Shown here piece by piece: positions 10,936 through 22,033 of a DNA stretch of 64,000 nt. The position numbers and the translations under genes were made by a program. The notes under the pieces were generated by a model. The model was given only the letters and a program-made list of their open reading frames with translations. It made no database searches and was not told the origin of the DNA. The DNA is from Acanthosepion lycidas (Eukaryota; Mollusca; Cephalopoda; Sepiida; Sepiidae): the NCBI GenBank assembly GCA_963932145.1, contig OZ010572.1, positions 87,383,139-87,447,138 on the forward strand, given 5' to 3'. How positions within the stretch are numbered: the stretch's first letter is position 1; each line of letters starts with the position of its first letter.

Positions 10936-11128
10936 ATTATTGGAAATCCGTCTAGGAGAAAAATAACTCAGAATACAAAAGCCTGAGTTTCCTTGAAGCT
11001 GCGACAGAGATAGCTTAAGCAAGTTCTGTTAGGTATCGATTACAACCCTTCACCAAAAACAACTCGTCGAACAAAGGTTGCACAAGGATTAAGCAACAAC
11101 TGCATTTTTATAAGATCAGAATCATCTC

Positions 11129-11166
<38 letters not shown>

Positions 11167-12540
11167 GCTTCACATGTGTGCACCTGCGTGCTTATGAGTG
11201 CTGTATGCAATTCCCTCCGGGAAATACCAGAGGTTTGAATCGGATTTAATGTTAAGAAAGAACCTTTGTTCTAAGAGGACTTGATCTGTGATAGTCCCAT
11301 TATATTCTCGGATCACCCTAAGAGATACCAAAGTAGGTTCTGCACTCGCCAGACCATCAAAAGAGCCAGCTATATCAAAAAGTCGACCTGGAAGGTGACC
11401 TAATTACTACTAGGTGCAAATCACCCTTCAAAGGAATATTAATATGATCAACTCATTTCTGCATATGTCTTTTGCCTTGTTCTCATATATATAAGTGTAT
11501 GCAGTAGATACCCGTTCTATTGTGTGTGGGTGTTCGAAAAAGTTTTGCAAACGTTTAAATACTTTTGAGAGCAACAGTAAATGCACGAATTTGACAGAGA
11601 GAGAAAAAAAACAAAGCAAAAACGTCATGTAAGTGTGATTTAATACGATTGGAGAAAGATCAAATGAGGGAAACTGAGAGAAGGTAGGGGAAAGGCGCAT
11701 CATTTACTCTGTGTGATCATTATTTCATTGTGCATTAGTTCGTGAGACGAGTTCTACATTTGGTGGACGCGCATGCGCATTCAGTACGCGCCGATTGTGT
11801 CACTATATAGATTGAACAATTAAATACAATAACTACAAAAATCCTTACTTAACACTTCGTTGTCATTGTTAGAGCGTTTATCTTTTGGCAATTTGTTTTC
11901 TTTATTTCCTTTTCTTTGTCTGTTTTTATTCTTTTACGACGAGCAGAAGATGGAAGGAGGAGAAAAAGAAGCTACTACCCTTTAATTGTTCGTTTGTCAA
12001 TCGTTTAAAACGTGAAAATGCACATTACTCCATTATTGCTGGGCTTGAAACGATGGATTTCTTATCGACGGATACGAAAGAGATAAGAGGAAGAAGAAAG
12101 GTAGAGGAAAAAAACGTACAAGGACTTTCAAATTACGATTCAACGATAGAGATGAAGAATGTCGCCCAAAACCAAATTGGGGAAACTGGACGGACAACTG
12201 GTATAGAGTGAGCGTGTGTATGTGTGCGTGTGTGTAACAGTATAAGTTTGCCCATACACATGTATGAATATATGCGGTTGAAAATATACGGTGTGTAAAT
12301 GTGCGGGTGTATTTATATATACACCTATTTGTATGTGCCTAAGATGAGGATGGACACAAAACGCTTTCACAGATACAAATTAACAGTATTTTTTTTTAAA
12401 TTAACATTTCATTTGAAACTAACCGTTTCCTTCTTGGATCAGCAGTCACCTGCTATAATACACACGCACGTGGACCCCACCCTTCACACACACACACGCA
12501 CACACGCACACACAGAGGCCCATACCTACATGTATTCGCT
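10936..12540. other. unassigned DNA
   Basis: No gene was recognised. A TA repeat lies at about 11130-11166, and CA/GT-rich stretches at 12200-12310 and 12480-12515. The open frames at 11885-12211 and 12299-12553 show no domain pattern. Confidence 0.5.
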
Positions 12541-12655
12541 TAATGTGGCATAACCGAATCATCACAACGATTTCGATATCTGGCTGACGCTGTTTATGTA
12601 GACTAATTTCCTCGGGAAAGACATGAATCCACTTATCCCTGAGGTTTGACAAAAT
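12541..12655 (+). mobile_element. diverged SINE-B remnant
   Basis: The stretch with aaagacatgaatccacttatccc matches the SINE-B body in plus orientation. The head is poorly preserved. Confidence 0.35.
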
Positions 12656-12864
12656 ATATTACCTCTGGTATCCCACAGTGGTTGAAAGATAAAATAGCGG
12701 AGGAATGATCATTTGAGTGAGTATTTAAGCATTTTATAACTATAGTATCGCCCAGACATTAAAAAGCTTTTACTTCCATCGTTAACCTTGACAGATTTTT
12801 CAAATACACAGCCATATTGCGTTCGCGTGCGCATCTATCTTTGTATCCCTGTCTGTTAATTTTT

Positions 12865-13195
12865 TACAAGGACTGAAACTGATAGATAGATGGAATCTCT
12901 GGGACACATAATGAAGAACACAAGAGAAGCAGTAATAAACATCCAGTAAACGGGTTTGGTTTAATGGATGAGAGAATACGTACAAAGGGTATTAGTAATA
13001 TTAGGCGTTTCTCAACAAGGAGACCTTCATTGACCGAACAGCCAGTGCTGTTGTCGACTGAAGTTTATAAAATCTGTCCCTTAAAACAATTTTTCAGGAA
13101 AATAGATTTGTCAAAGAGGTATGGTAAAAGGGTTACTTAGAGAAAGATGTGGAGAGTCATATTTTTCCACTTATTAAAAGAATATGACAGATAAA
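12865..13195 (+). pseudogene. decayed RTE-type LINE fragment
   Basis: The segment ggaatctctgggacacataatg matches the family's aatttctgggacataataag (codons for KFLGHIM). A later gtggagagtcatatttttcc resembles the family's gtggagagccatgatcgcc tail. The spacing between the two is about right. No open frame survives. Confidence 0.45.
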
Positions 13196-13269
13196 AGAAG
13201 AAAATCCATATGTAAGCCTAGTGATATATCTTACAGTTATGTGCACTCTATATCTAGGAATTTAAACTT

Positions 13270-13435
13270 ATAATTTCCTAATATATATTTATGTGTGGAG
13301 ATCTGATGATCGCTTGGGAAGCGAAATTAACAGTAACCATGCAGCAGTGTTAATTCCTATATCTACACTGTTTATAACTACAAACGCTTTACTTCCAATA
13401 TTGAACACTCTTCCCGTAAATATAACAAATTTTCA
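13270..13435. repeat. interspersed repeat shared with 55160-55275
   Basis: The block with gtaaccatgcag, tgttaattcctatatctacact, gtttata and cccgtaaatat recurs at 55185-55265 (gtaaccatgcagtgttta, ttcctatatccacactgttt, cccgtataagt). The family is unidentified. Confidence 0.6.
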
Positions 13436-13494
13436 ACACTCTCTCCCCATATATATAAAGAGTATTTAGAAAAATATGAAAAACTGTAAAATTT

Positions 13495-13590
13495 CTTGTG
13501 ACGCGTTTCATCCCGATGAAATTCCATCAGAGGACAAAACGCTGGTTAAATATAGTTTTTCCTCTTGTCTCTTTTTATTCATTTTGTATC
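13495..13590. repeat. half of a fold-back element
   Basis: The sequence gacgcgtttcatcc, then tagtttttcctcttgtctc and tttttattcat matches one arm of the fold-back element at 39396-39538. The second arm is not seen. Confidence 0.55.
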
Positions 13591-13855
13591 TTCTACAGAT
13601 TTGTGTGTGTGTGTGTGTGTACAAGTTTTGATCATAGTTTGAAACCATTATTAACTGAATTTGCATCTAAAATTTTCACTGTATAATATTCAAAGTAAAT
13701 TTATTCATTGACAAGAAAAGAAGCAACACTAAAAATAAATATGCACGGCCTAAAATAAATGTCTATTGATGAATCTACATATTGACGTACGTATGAACGA
13801 ATCTACATATATGGTAAGGTATTGAAAAGTTCTCATTACGATCAATTAATTTATT

Positions 13856-13886
<31 letters not shown>

Positions 13887-14379
13887 GAAGGGTTTAAAAT
13901 CTCAGAAGTGAAATGTGTTTGACTCCGAGGTCAATATGTCAAATAACATGTTTCATAGCTTTAAATCTTTCTTCTTGGTCGGGCCTAGATCTTTTCAACT
14001 CACGTTAAATACGTTTAATGTGTTGTTTTGTGAAATATCCCTTTTGTCTTCAAATAATCTTTTATTTCAATTTCTCAATATATTCTTTGTGGCAATCATT
14101 ACAGAGGGGAGATCAGAGTAGATTTCCTCCTTCAAGTTTTACGTCATTCTTTTCTTTCCTATTAAGTCTTCTATTTTGACTGTTTTAGACGTGGTTATGT
14201 CAGCGTTCGATAAATTATTTTCATTTGTAGATGTGATAGAGTTAATTGGCAGAACAATATATTTTTTGATTCGCTGGGTTTGTCATGAGTGGGTCGCATT
14301 TCTATTTTGGAATATTTCCACTTTTTGATACATCTTTCCCAAAAATTTGTTCTTGATATATAAAAATTTATATATCGCT

Positions 14380-14384
<5 letters not shown>
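13591..14384. other. unassigned; GT run and poly-T tract
   Basis: A short (GT)n lies at about 13602-13620 and a 26-bp poly-T at 13861-13886. Nothing else was recognised. Confidence 0.5.
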
Positions 14385-14424
<40 letters not shown>

Positions 14425-14637
14425 ATATAATGAAAAACAAACCACTTTAAGGTACCATTACGATAATTTATTTCACCTAAATCCTTTTTTAAGGATTCAG
14501 GATCATCAGGTAAAACTTCCAACAACGAATTGAGAGGAAAAAAATATTACATATTAGCTCTGTCCTCACATTGAGCTCTCAGGATTTCATCCTCTTTGGA
14601 TTTACCAATTCGGTTTACCAAGTTCCTTATAACTTAA

Positions 14638-14680
<43 letters not shown>

Positions 14681-14684
14681 ACCC
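14385..14684. repeat. TA microsatellites flanking unassigned DNA
   Basis: TA runs lie at about 14385-14420 and 14640-14677. The 200 bp between may be the 3' or LTR-like flank of the Penelope-like element that follows, but I cannot show it. Confidence 0.5.
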
Positions 14685-15345
14685 TACATTAAAATTTATA
14701 TACGAATTCCTAGTTAATAAAATCACATTCCTTGATGTTGATATCGAACTAAAATCAAAAACTGTTCACCACCTACCCGTATAAAAACCACCAGTACGAA
14801 CTCTTGTCTTTTACACTATGCCCTGAACGATCTAAAATTGAAGTTATAAAAAAAAAACTTCCTAAACAGAGCATACCTAAATTAAGAATGAACTCAAATA
14901 CATAAAACAAACATTAGTTAACAACGATTTTCCCAACTACCTCATCGATAAACAAATAAAATTATTCTTACAAAAATACATGACACCAGTACTAAAAATA
15001 CAACACAACAAAACATCAACATATTTTAATGTAACCAGATAATTACAAACAGGACGAATTCACCATACGACGAATTGTTAAACACTATATTTCAATTGTA
15101 AACCCCGGCAAACAGGTCAAACTTATATAGCATTTAGCCACCCACAATCTACAAGAACCCATAAGGAAAATTCTGGTTGATAACACTATCATCCTTCATG
15201 AATCCCGTAACCGAAAACATCTCGCAGTTGGAGAAGCCTTTTACACAAAACATCTGGCACCCAGTATTAATATCACTTTATTTAATAATAGAAATAATGT
15301 GCTAAAAAAAATAGGACACCAAATTGAATTCTAGCCACGTTCCTT
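14685..15345 (+). pseudogene. Penelope-like element RT/endonuclease remnant
   Basis: The plus strand, read across frames, gives KITFLDVDIELKSK close to the start, then NELKYIKQTLVNNDFPNYL, DKQIKLFLQKYM and, near the end, ILVDNTIILHESRNRKHLAV followed by GEAFYTKHLAPSINITLFN. The first block fits the end of the Penelope reverse transcriptase (a xFLDVxI signature). The last fits the C-terminal part of its GIY-YIG endonuclease, where a conserved Glu sits in the GEAFY block. Many stops and frame changes show the copy is dead, and the N-terminal RT is missing. TA repeats bound it on both sides. The assignment rests on remembered family patterns. Confidence 0.55.
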
Positions 15346-15574
15346 TCGTAGCACTCGAAATAAACGTTACTACTATAGACATCACATAATTACATCTTAA
15401 AAGACAAGCATGAAAATAAATTAACAAAAACTAACAATACCCTCCACCGCCTCCGTAAATGATTAAAAACCGACACTACGGGCATTTTTACACTCCCTTA
15501 CCAAACGAAAAACTTTAATACAATTTTCCTTGTTTGTTATATTCACTGAAACATGTTTGAAAGATTCGTTTCTC

Positions 15575-15629
<55 letters not shown>

Positions 15630-15735
15630 AGAAAAAAAACAACTATCTTGGTGCGACCAACAGAGAACATGCCAGAAGACCTAACACATTAGACGATAAA
15701 GGAACAAGGAAAGGCAAATACCTACCTACACAGTG
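15346..15735. other. unassigned with TA microsatellite
   Basis: A TA run lies at 15578-15626. The rest may be untranslated sequence of the Penelope-like remnant. Confidence 0.4.
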
Positions 15736-15793
15736 AAGTAATCAGCACCCAGATTATCTATTACAAAAAGCTAAAAACGCTTCACAACGTTTA

Positions 15794-15895
15794 ACACTTA
15801 ACAAAGGACAGGCCAAGTCGTCACTAGGCAATCTAGTCATCTGAAAATCACGACAGCGTGAAACTCGAGTAACGATTCGGGCTTTCCTTTGTTAA

Positions 15896-15899
<4 letters not shown>
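15794..15899. repeat. 106-bp inverted-repeat element
   Basis: The ends acacttaacaaagga (15794) and tcctttgttaagtgt (15899) are perfect 15-bp inverted repeats. A (TA)n run starts right at the right end (15898-15953). It is probably a small non-autonomous DNA element. Confidence 0.6.

Positions 15900-15953
<54 letters not shown>
15898..15953. repeat. (TA)n microsatellite
   Basis: There are about 55 bp of perfect TA. Confidence 0.97.
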
Positions 15954-15956
<3 letters not shown>

Positions 15957-15989
15957 ATAATAACGACGTAATATTTAGAATTTTCTCGC

Positions 15990-16575
15990 CAGAATCATCT
16001 TACATATCTATAGGTCTACCATTCGTCCATGCTTAGAGTATTGCTGCCACATATAGTCCGGTGTCCCTGCTATTTATCTTCAGTTCCTTGATAAGATCCA
16101 AATAAGAATTAGCAATATTATTGGTCCCGATCTGGCGGCTCAGCCCAGTCACTTTCCAACCGCTGTAAGGTTGCTTCTCTGTGTCTTTTCTATAAATACT
16201 TTCATGTTAATTGTTCGGATGAGCTCTCCGCTATGGTACCTAGACTTTTTGAATTTAAGCGTAGTACTAGACTGGCGTCAGGATTTCATTAATTTACAGT
16301 TGAGCTAGCTAGATTTAACCGTAAATTCTATGCTAACAGTTTCTTTTCTCGCACTTCTCTCTTGTGGAACTCCCTTCTGGCTCCATGCTTTCCAGCTAAC
16401 TTTAATCTGCAAAAATTTAAATGCAGTGTCAATCGCTATCTACTCTCCTCCTCATTACTTTTTCCTCTTCCCGCTCATTAATGTTTCTGTTCCTAATTCT
16501 TCCACACCCTGTAACCCCTTGTAACCTAATGGCTTTACTGTCTTGCATAGGGTGATACTGATTAAAAAAAATATT
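15990..16575 (+). pseudogene. jockey-like LINE C-terminus and 3' UTR (family J)
   Basis: The plus strand encodes, in shifting frames, IRPCLEYCCHI, FLDKIQIRISNIIGPDL, LLLCVFSINTFM and later SFLALLSCGTPFW. This is the region after the RT that is intact in the copy at 59562-61388 (IRPCMEYCCHIW, LDKIQRRICNVIGPDLASR). The 3' UTR ends with ctaatggctttactgtcttg and an A run at about 16562. The copy is 5'-truncated before the thumb region, so no catalytic motif is present. It shows the 3' end in the sense direction and so helps orient the minus-strand copies of the same family. Confidence 0.8.
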
Positions 16576-17084
16576 TAGATTATATTCAAGCAGCTTTCGA
16601 GTGAAGATCATGTAATACGAAAAATACTTTTATTATTTAAAATAGAAAATAACATTTCGTTGATATATCGAGAAGAAAACACAGAAAGACAGGTTGAAAA
16701 GAAGAGAAGAGAGGAACCTAGAAATACTTCAAGGAATATTAGAAAGAGCCAGCGAGATCGATTAAGTATGAAAAATTTTACAAGTACATGAATGTAGTGA
16801 TTCAGCACTAATCTAACTGCTTCAGAAAGAGAAACTACTATAAATCTAGCCTCTGACTGGTCTCGAATACAAAAGATCAGTCAAAAACCAAAACATCAGC
16901 GTCACGAAAACATAGAACTGTAACTCTGGTCTATTGGTTCGTTGGGTGGTGGGGGAAGTTATATATATTTATTAACATTACCAGTTACTGTTGTTCGATC
17001 CTGTATGAAAGACATGATTTTGAATGCTGATTTAGGGAGGCTCATTAAGTAGATTACTCGATGTTTTCTCCCTCCCTCTTACCT
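16576..17084. other. unassigned DNA
   Basis: No gene or repeat was recognised. The short frames on the minus strand have no domain pattern. Confidence 0.4.
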
Positions 17085-17460
17085 TCAATAGGTCCTGTGA
17101 ATACCAAATTCTCCATAAATTTCAACTCTTACTAATCATAAACACAAGTGTCACCTTCGTGTCATCTTCGTTCCCACTTTCCTTAAAACTTCATCGTTGC
17201 TCACATGTTCTGTCTATGACATTCTCAGTAAACTTCTGTAGAGCCACATCTTTGTTACCTCAAGTATCATGTACAAAAATGGTGAAACTTTTCCAACATT
17301 CATTGCTATATCAACATTCACTGCCATATAACAATGCAGTTTAGCACCCTTTTGTTTGTAATGAAATTTTCTTGTCACTTAATATTTTGTTTAGCTTTTC
17401 GAAGGCATTTTTCACCATTGCAACACACCTTCGAATTTTTGTGCCACATTTCCGTTGTCT
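17085..17460 (-). pseudogene. RTE-type LINE fragment
   Basis: The minus strand gives KCGTKIRRC, MVKNAFEKLNKILSDKKISL and QTK, then after frame changes VTKMWLYRSLLRMS, a stop, and TEHVSNDEVLRKVGTK. These are consecutive blocks of the RTE C-terminal region, matching 4450-5155 and 41590-42100. The copy ends where the fold-back element at 17465 begins. It has several stops and is not functional. Confidence 0.75.
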
Positions 17461-17464
17461 ATTT

Positions 17465-17847
17465 ACAATATTTACATTGTTCGTACTGTTGTCCTCATCG
17501 TCATTGTCATATTCACGATGTTTCGGACGTTTGTCTCCCAAGGATACATGGCCCAAAAGTTATGAGTTCAATACCTGGCCACAGTAGAAGTGAACAAAAA
17601 CCTTGGAGAGTTGAGTTACTAAAGGGAAATAACTGAAACTGAAATATCCAGAAAAGGCATGGCACGTGGAACTAGAACAATCTACTATCGGTGGGCGAAA
17701 TAAAGGGTCTGGTTCGAAATTCAAACGTATAAAACATGAAGAAAGACGGAGCGTACGACGACCGAAACGTCGTGGATGTGTCATTAAAGATGAGGACAAC
17801 AGTCCGAACAATGTAAATAATTACAGTGGCTAATCTCGGAAATATAG
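17465..17847. mobile_element. fold-back element, copy 1
   Basis: The left arm (tgttgtcctcatcgtcattgt, 17487 on) pairs with the right arm (tcattaaagatgaggacaaca, about 17781-17801), and gaaacgtcgt appears in both orientations. The inner part shares long stretches with the reverse complement of 28560-28740 (gagagttgagttactaaa, gggaaataactgaaa, gttcgaaattcaaacgtat). The segment gagttcaatacctggccac is a box-B-like remnant. It is a non-autonomous element. Confidence 0.7.
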
Positions 17848-18109
17848 ACAGATCTCGTTATCTACTTCTCCGATAATTAAACTGTAAAGAAGACTCTCTT
17901 CAAGAAGAGGATTGGTACAAAACAATCTTCCTAGTGTCATTTTCCCTTGATTGGCCAACTACTCCACTAAGCTGTGGACAATAAATATCAACTCTGATCT
18001 GACAGGAACAAATGCTAATAAAGATGTGTGTGTGTTTGTGCTTATGTATGTGTCTTGTCTTTGATAAATATAACAAGAAAGTGACACTTTATCTTACTTC
18101 TTTCATATA
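17848..18109. other. unassigned DNA
   Basis: Nothing was recognised. Confidence 0.4.
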
Positions 18110-18646
18110 AGACATAATATAGAGCGTATGGCGAACAGAAAGATAGAAAACGGTCTAAGAATTGAGGAAGAAAGACAAGAGGATTGATCAGTAGAGGATA
18201 AGTGAAGCAAAGAATAAAAGAAATTATGATTAAGGAAAATCAAAGAAAATCGAAAAAAACAAACAAACAAAAGAGATTAAAACAAATGGAGGGGATAGGT
18301 ACAGAGAGATACGTGTAGAGGATAGAAAAGGTGAGTGATAAAGTTTTGAAAGTCGAATAACAGAAGAGAAATAGAAGCTCGTTATGATTGGATAAATATG
18401 TCGGTAGAATGAATTATTTTGAGGAGAAAAAATGATGAGACAAAGAGAATTGTTGGAAAATCTATGCAGAGAAATTATAGAAATATAGAGCAAACGGAGA
18501 GAGATGTCGAATAAAAGTAAAAGAATTGGTGATTGTGGCAGAGAATTGAAAGATATAAACAGAGATTAAATAGTTCAGTTTTGTTGAAGGAGTAAAGAAA
18601 AGCCAAAGAATTAAGGAACTAATAATGGGTGAAGAAGAAGAAGAAG

Positions 18647-18677
<31 letters not shown>

Positions 18678-18960
18678 GCAAAAGAAAAGAGAAAAATAAG
18701 TTAAAATCTATTAGAAAAGTGAAAAGGAAATAATTGGAATATTGATAAACTTCTTTCTCTTCTTCCAAGTAGCAAGATAAATATTAAAAAAGTACATAAA
18801 TAAAAAGAAAATACATTGAAAAGGCAAAATGAAATAGAGGAGGTGCAATAACGAATATATTATAATCTTGAGAAACAAAAACTAAAAATTCAGAGGATTA
18901 TGAACAAGCGAAAATGGGGACGACAGAAAAGGAAATGTAAAAATGATAAAATGATTAGAG
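18110..18960. other. purine-rich tract with (GAA)15
   Basis: About 850 bp have a strong excess of A and G on the plus strand, including (GAA)n at 18631-18676. On the minus strand this is a pyrimidine-rich run that would lie in the first intron of the candidate exon at 18978-19081. Confidence 0.7.
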
Positions 18961-18977
18961 GTGGCAATGCAGCGTAC

Positions 18978-19081
18978 CTGCTTTTCCCCAATTCTTTTCC
19001 CGCAGCAAATACGCTGGTAGCCATCACACAACAGACGACCGAAGATAATTGCAGTAATTGCTCATAATTACCAGTCGCCAT
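18978..19081 (-). CDS. candidate first coding exon of an unidentified host gene
   Basis: I do not recognise the product. On the minus strand an ATG in strong context (gaaaATGGcg, A at -3 and G at +4) opens a frame reading MATGNYEQLLQLSSVVCCV, then MATSVFAAGKELGKS. After 104 nt, 34 codons plus two bases, the sequence is AGCAG/GTACGC, a good 5' splice site. Residues 12-26 are hydrophobic, as in a short membrane segment or signal anchor. The region is richer in GC than its surroundings and carries no repeat match. No downstream exon was identified, so this could also be a chance frame. The divergent ATG at 19096 lies 14 bases away. Confidence 0.35.
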
Positions 19082-19101
19082 TTTCCTTCGTTAAAATGGC
19101 G
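19076..19101. promoter_or_regulatory. inverted ATGGCG pair, possible divergent start region
   Basis: The arms cgccatttt (19076-19084) and aaaatggcg (19093-19101) are a perfect 9-bp inverted repeat around an 8-bp centre. Each arm matches the AAnATGGCG core shared by YY1 sites and the TISU initiator element, and each contains an ATG facing outward. The plus-strand ATG opens an 83-codon frame (19096-19347) that I do not recognise. Confidence 0.35.
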
Positions 19102-19347
19102 GTTGCAGGCGTTAAAGCATTTGTGTGTTTGAATTTAATTTGCTTATTGAAGTATAAAAACATCGAGATTTGGCCGTCCGTGTTGACTGTTTGCCTAATT
19201 GTGGCTTTGAGACTGCGAGTTAGTCGTCATGGCTACGGAATTATGTTAATCTATCGTTGTTTGAAGTTAGCACGCTTATTTATTCTTAATGTACTGCTTG
19301 CTTATGTTTTCCTTTTACAATGTATGAATCGGTATAATAAAATCTGA

Positions 19348-19764
19348 CTATATTTATGTATCATTATGAGTTAACTATATTTTGTGAAGATATCTACACT
19401 ATTACCTAATCAAGATGTTTTATCCTTATTGTTTGGTTTGAAATCGATAAAAGTTCTCATCAGTTCCAGGAGCTGCAACGTTGTTTAGACATCTAAAAAT
19501 AAAATAGTAATAAAATATACTGATCAAAAGCTGCTAGAGATTTCCCTACTGCTTCTATGTATCTTGATCCACAAATTCATTATTAATATATTACCTTATA
19601 ACACTTGGAACGTTGTTTAATTATAAGTTATAATTATTGACAAATGTCGATTAAGATCCTTTGCATTTTTCTTCTGGATTTAGATTTACGACGCTTTGTA
19701 TATTTTGCAAATTACAAAAAGAATTAAGCCAATAAATGGCGCTACCAAATTTTACTGATTTTTT
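19348..19764. other. unassigned DNA
   Basis: Nothing was recognised. Confidence 0.4.
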
Positions 19765-20875
19765 TAATTATTTCCCTCCAAGCGAGGCAATAAAGCTACT
19801 AAAATACTAAGTTACTAAGTGTGGACGAATATAAGAAGAAAAACATTATTAAGAAGAGAGAACAATAAAAGAAAAGGAATTAAGAAGACAGAAAATAAAA
19901 ATTGACATTGCATTTAAATTTTTGAAGATCAAACTTGACTGGAAAATACGAAACCGGAAGTGTGATTCCACAAGCGAGAAATGCGAGAAAATAAATTGTT
20001 AGCATAGAACTTAGGGTTATATCTAGCTATTTCAACTTGATGAGATTTTGATGCCAAACTTGTGCTGCGTTTAAATTTATGAAGTCTAGATAGCACAAAA
20101 GAAAGTAATATTTATTTTGTAAAGAGGCAAAGATGAGGCACAAAACCAAAATCGTGGATGGGAAAGGATGGTCTTCTTCTGCCTTATAATTTATTATAAT
20201 TAAACCTAGCTAGCCACAATTACTGACCCAAACATACCATAATATTCCATACACCAAAACAACACATTCTTACTTACCATTCTTGCTACTCTCTATGATG
20301 CCCTAGCTAGTCAGCATATGTACAATTTTTGTCTGTGGGTGGAGTGAAATAAATACAAAAATTAAAAAAAATCTGATCCCAATGTGTATCTACAAAGTAT
20401 TTTAATATATCTTTACAAGAAACTAAACACATTAGTGTTATTACTAACACCCTCCTCCATCCATTACCACAGAGGAAAGTTCATCAGAACAATTACCATA
20501 AAAGTATTTATAGATAAGGCATAAGGAAGCTACATTATGGTGGTGAGAAAGTAACTGAAGCTGAGATGCCAGGTCAGGTCGAATGAAATTGCAGATTCTT
20601 CTGCGGATTTTATCAAGGATCTCTAAATATAACATGAGTAGCAGAATTTACGTGGCAGCAATATTGAAAGCAAGGGCGAATGAGAAATTTATAAATACGT
20701 AAGATAGATTCTGGAGAGAAAAATTGTCTAGCACGACATAATGAATCAACTTTCCTAGCAGCAAACCTAGCAATTGATTCAATATAATCTTTCCACTTGA
20801 TGTCAGCGGAAAAGTGGAATTGCAATGAGTCATGATGATAGAAGGCAGAAAGGCAGATTGATTAAAAGAAAGTAG
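19765..20875 (-). pseudogene. jockey-like LINE (family J), split by an insertion
   Basis: The 3' part (19765-20106) carries the family's 3' end (ccctccaagcgaggcaataa) and coding tail. The upstream part (20468-20875) reads on the minus strand FHFSADIKWKDYIESIARFA, ARKVDSLCRARQFFSPESIL, IYKFLIRPCFQYCCHV, then LDKIRRRICNFIRPDLASQ and VASLCLIYKYFYGNCSDEL. This equals residues just downstream of the YADD motif in the LINE at 59562-61388. The two parts would be continuous but for 361 bp at 20107-20467 bounded by a 13-bp duplication. The copy is 5'-truncated before motif C and has frame breaks. Confidence 0.8.
20107..20467. mobile_element. unidentified 361-bp insertion with target duplication
   Basis: The insertion breaks the LINE between cacaaaagaaagt (20094-20106) and cacagaggaaagt (20468-20480), 13 bp with two mismatches. 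Other LINE copies read straight through here (49735-49755). The inserted DNA is AT-rich and has no coding frame or inverted ends that I can see. It contains an A-rich run (aaattaaaaaaaat) and gtgggtggagtgaaataaat. The duplication length suggests target-primed retrotransposition, as for a SINE. Confidence 0.6.
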
Positions 20876-22033
20876 TTTTGTTTTGAAGTCATTAAAAATA
20901 ACAACCCATTCCTTTATTTAAGAGAAGCTGGTGGTGATCTCTCTTGATTCGGTTTACTTGGGTGAGAAGGTCTGACGTTTTTCGAGGTTCGAAACCCTAA
21001 ATAACACCAGGAATGAACATCACTGATGAAAACTACCCGGTGCACCGCAAGCTGTGTTATCAATCTTTCTTCAAAAAATTTGGTAACACGGAATTGATAG
21101 ATACATAACCAGAGCTGATAATTACGGTGGCGAATTATAAATTCAAATCAAATCTAAGAATAACAAGTAATGATTTAAATAAGAAAACCTCCCCTATTAT
21201 CGTGCCAGATTCGCATTAAATATACAATTATATTGAACCTAACTACAAAAAGTTGTAACAATAGTTCAATTAGGGTGATTCGATTGTTCAATGACGGCTA
21301 AGGTGTACTTTTCAAAATACTGTGATGAGATTGCATCACAATTTTTTTTCAATTAGGCTCATTCTATTTCGTCAGTTGTTTTAATCAGCATAATGGTCCA
21401 ACTAAACAATAGTCAAAGCAAAGATTTATTGTTTAAAACCAAAACAAAAATTACCCCAGGAAAAAGAAACATGCGTAACAGGTTGACGAAATAATCTCGT
21501 CGACTATTTTCATAAATGCAAAATATTTGAGACGAGACGTTTCTGTTAAGATTCCTATAGCTTCGATCGGTTTTAAAGCGCGCCATTTGGAGGACAACAG
21601 TTTTTTTTGCCTTGTATCTAGCACAGTTTTTTGCTCTGTTTCAAGGTAAACGTTTGTTGCAAAAATCCATCATCACAATTCTAGATATTTAGTATTATAC
21701 AATCATGCAAAGATGTACTACGCAGTGAGGCTTTCTGGCAGATCTTGACGAAGCAAAGTAAACATATTTCGTTCAGTATATGTCTCTGACCCGAATGAAA
21801 TATAAGATCAGTAAGATAAAGGAAAATGTTTCGATCAAAATATTTTTGTGTATTCAATGTGTTTAGGTTCAGCTCTCTACATCAGAGGATGAACATCACT
21901 AGAGAATGTACCAACTGAAATATTATACGCAAATCATTTATGCTAAAATGATTGCTTATGTTACCGTCAAAATATTAGAAAAAAAGAGTCACATTCGTAA
22001 GAGTCACATTATTTGAAGACATTCTGTCTCTAT
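20876..22033. other. unassigned DNA
   Basis: No gene or repeat family was recognised. At about 20985 gaggttcgaaaccc is box-B-like, but no matching box A was found. Confidence 0.45.
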
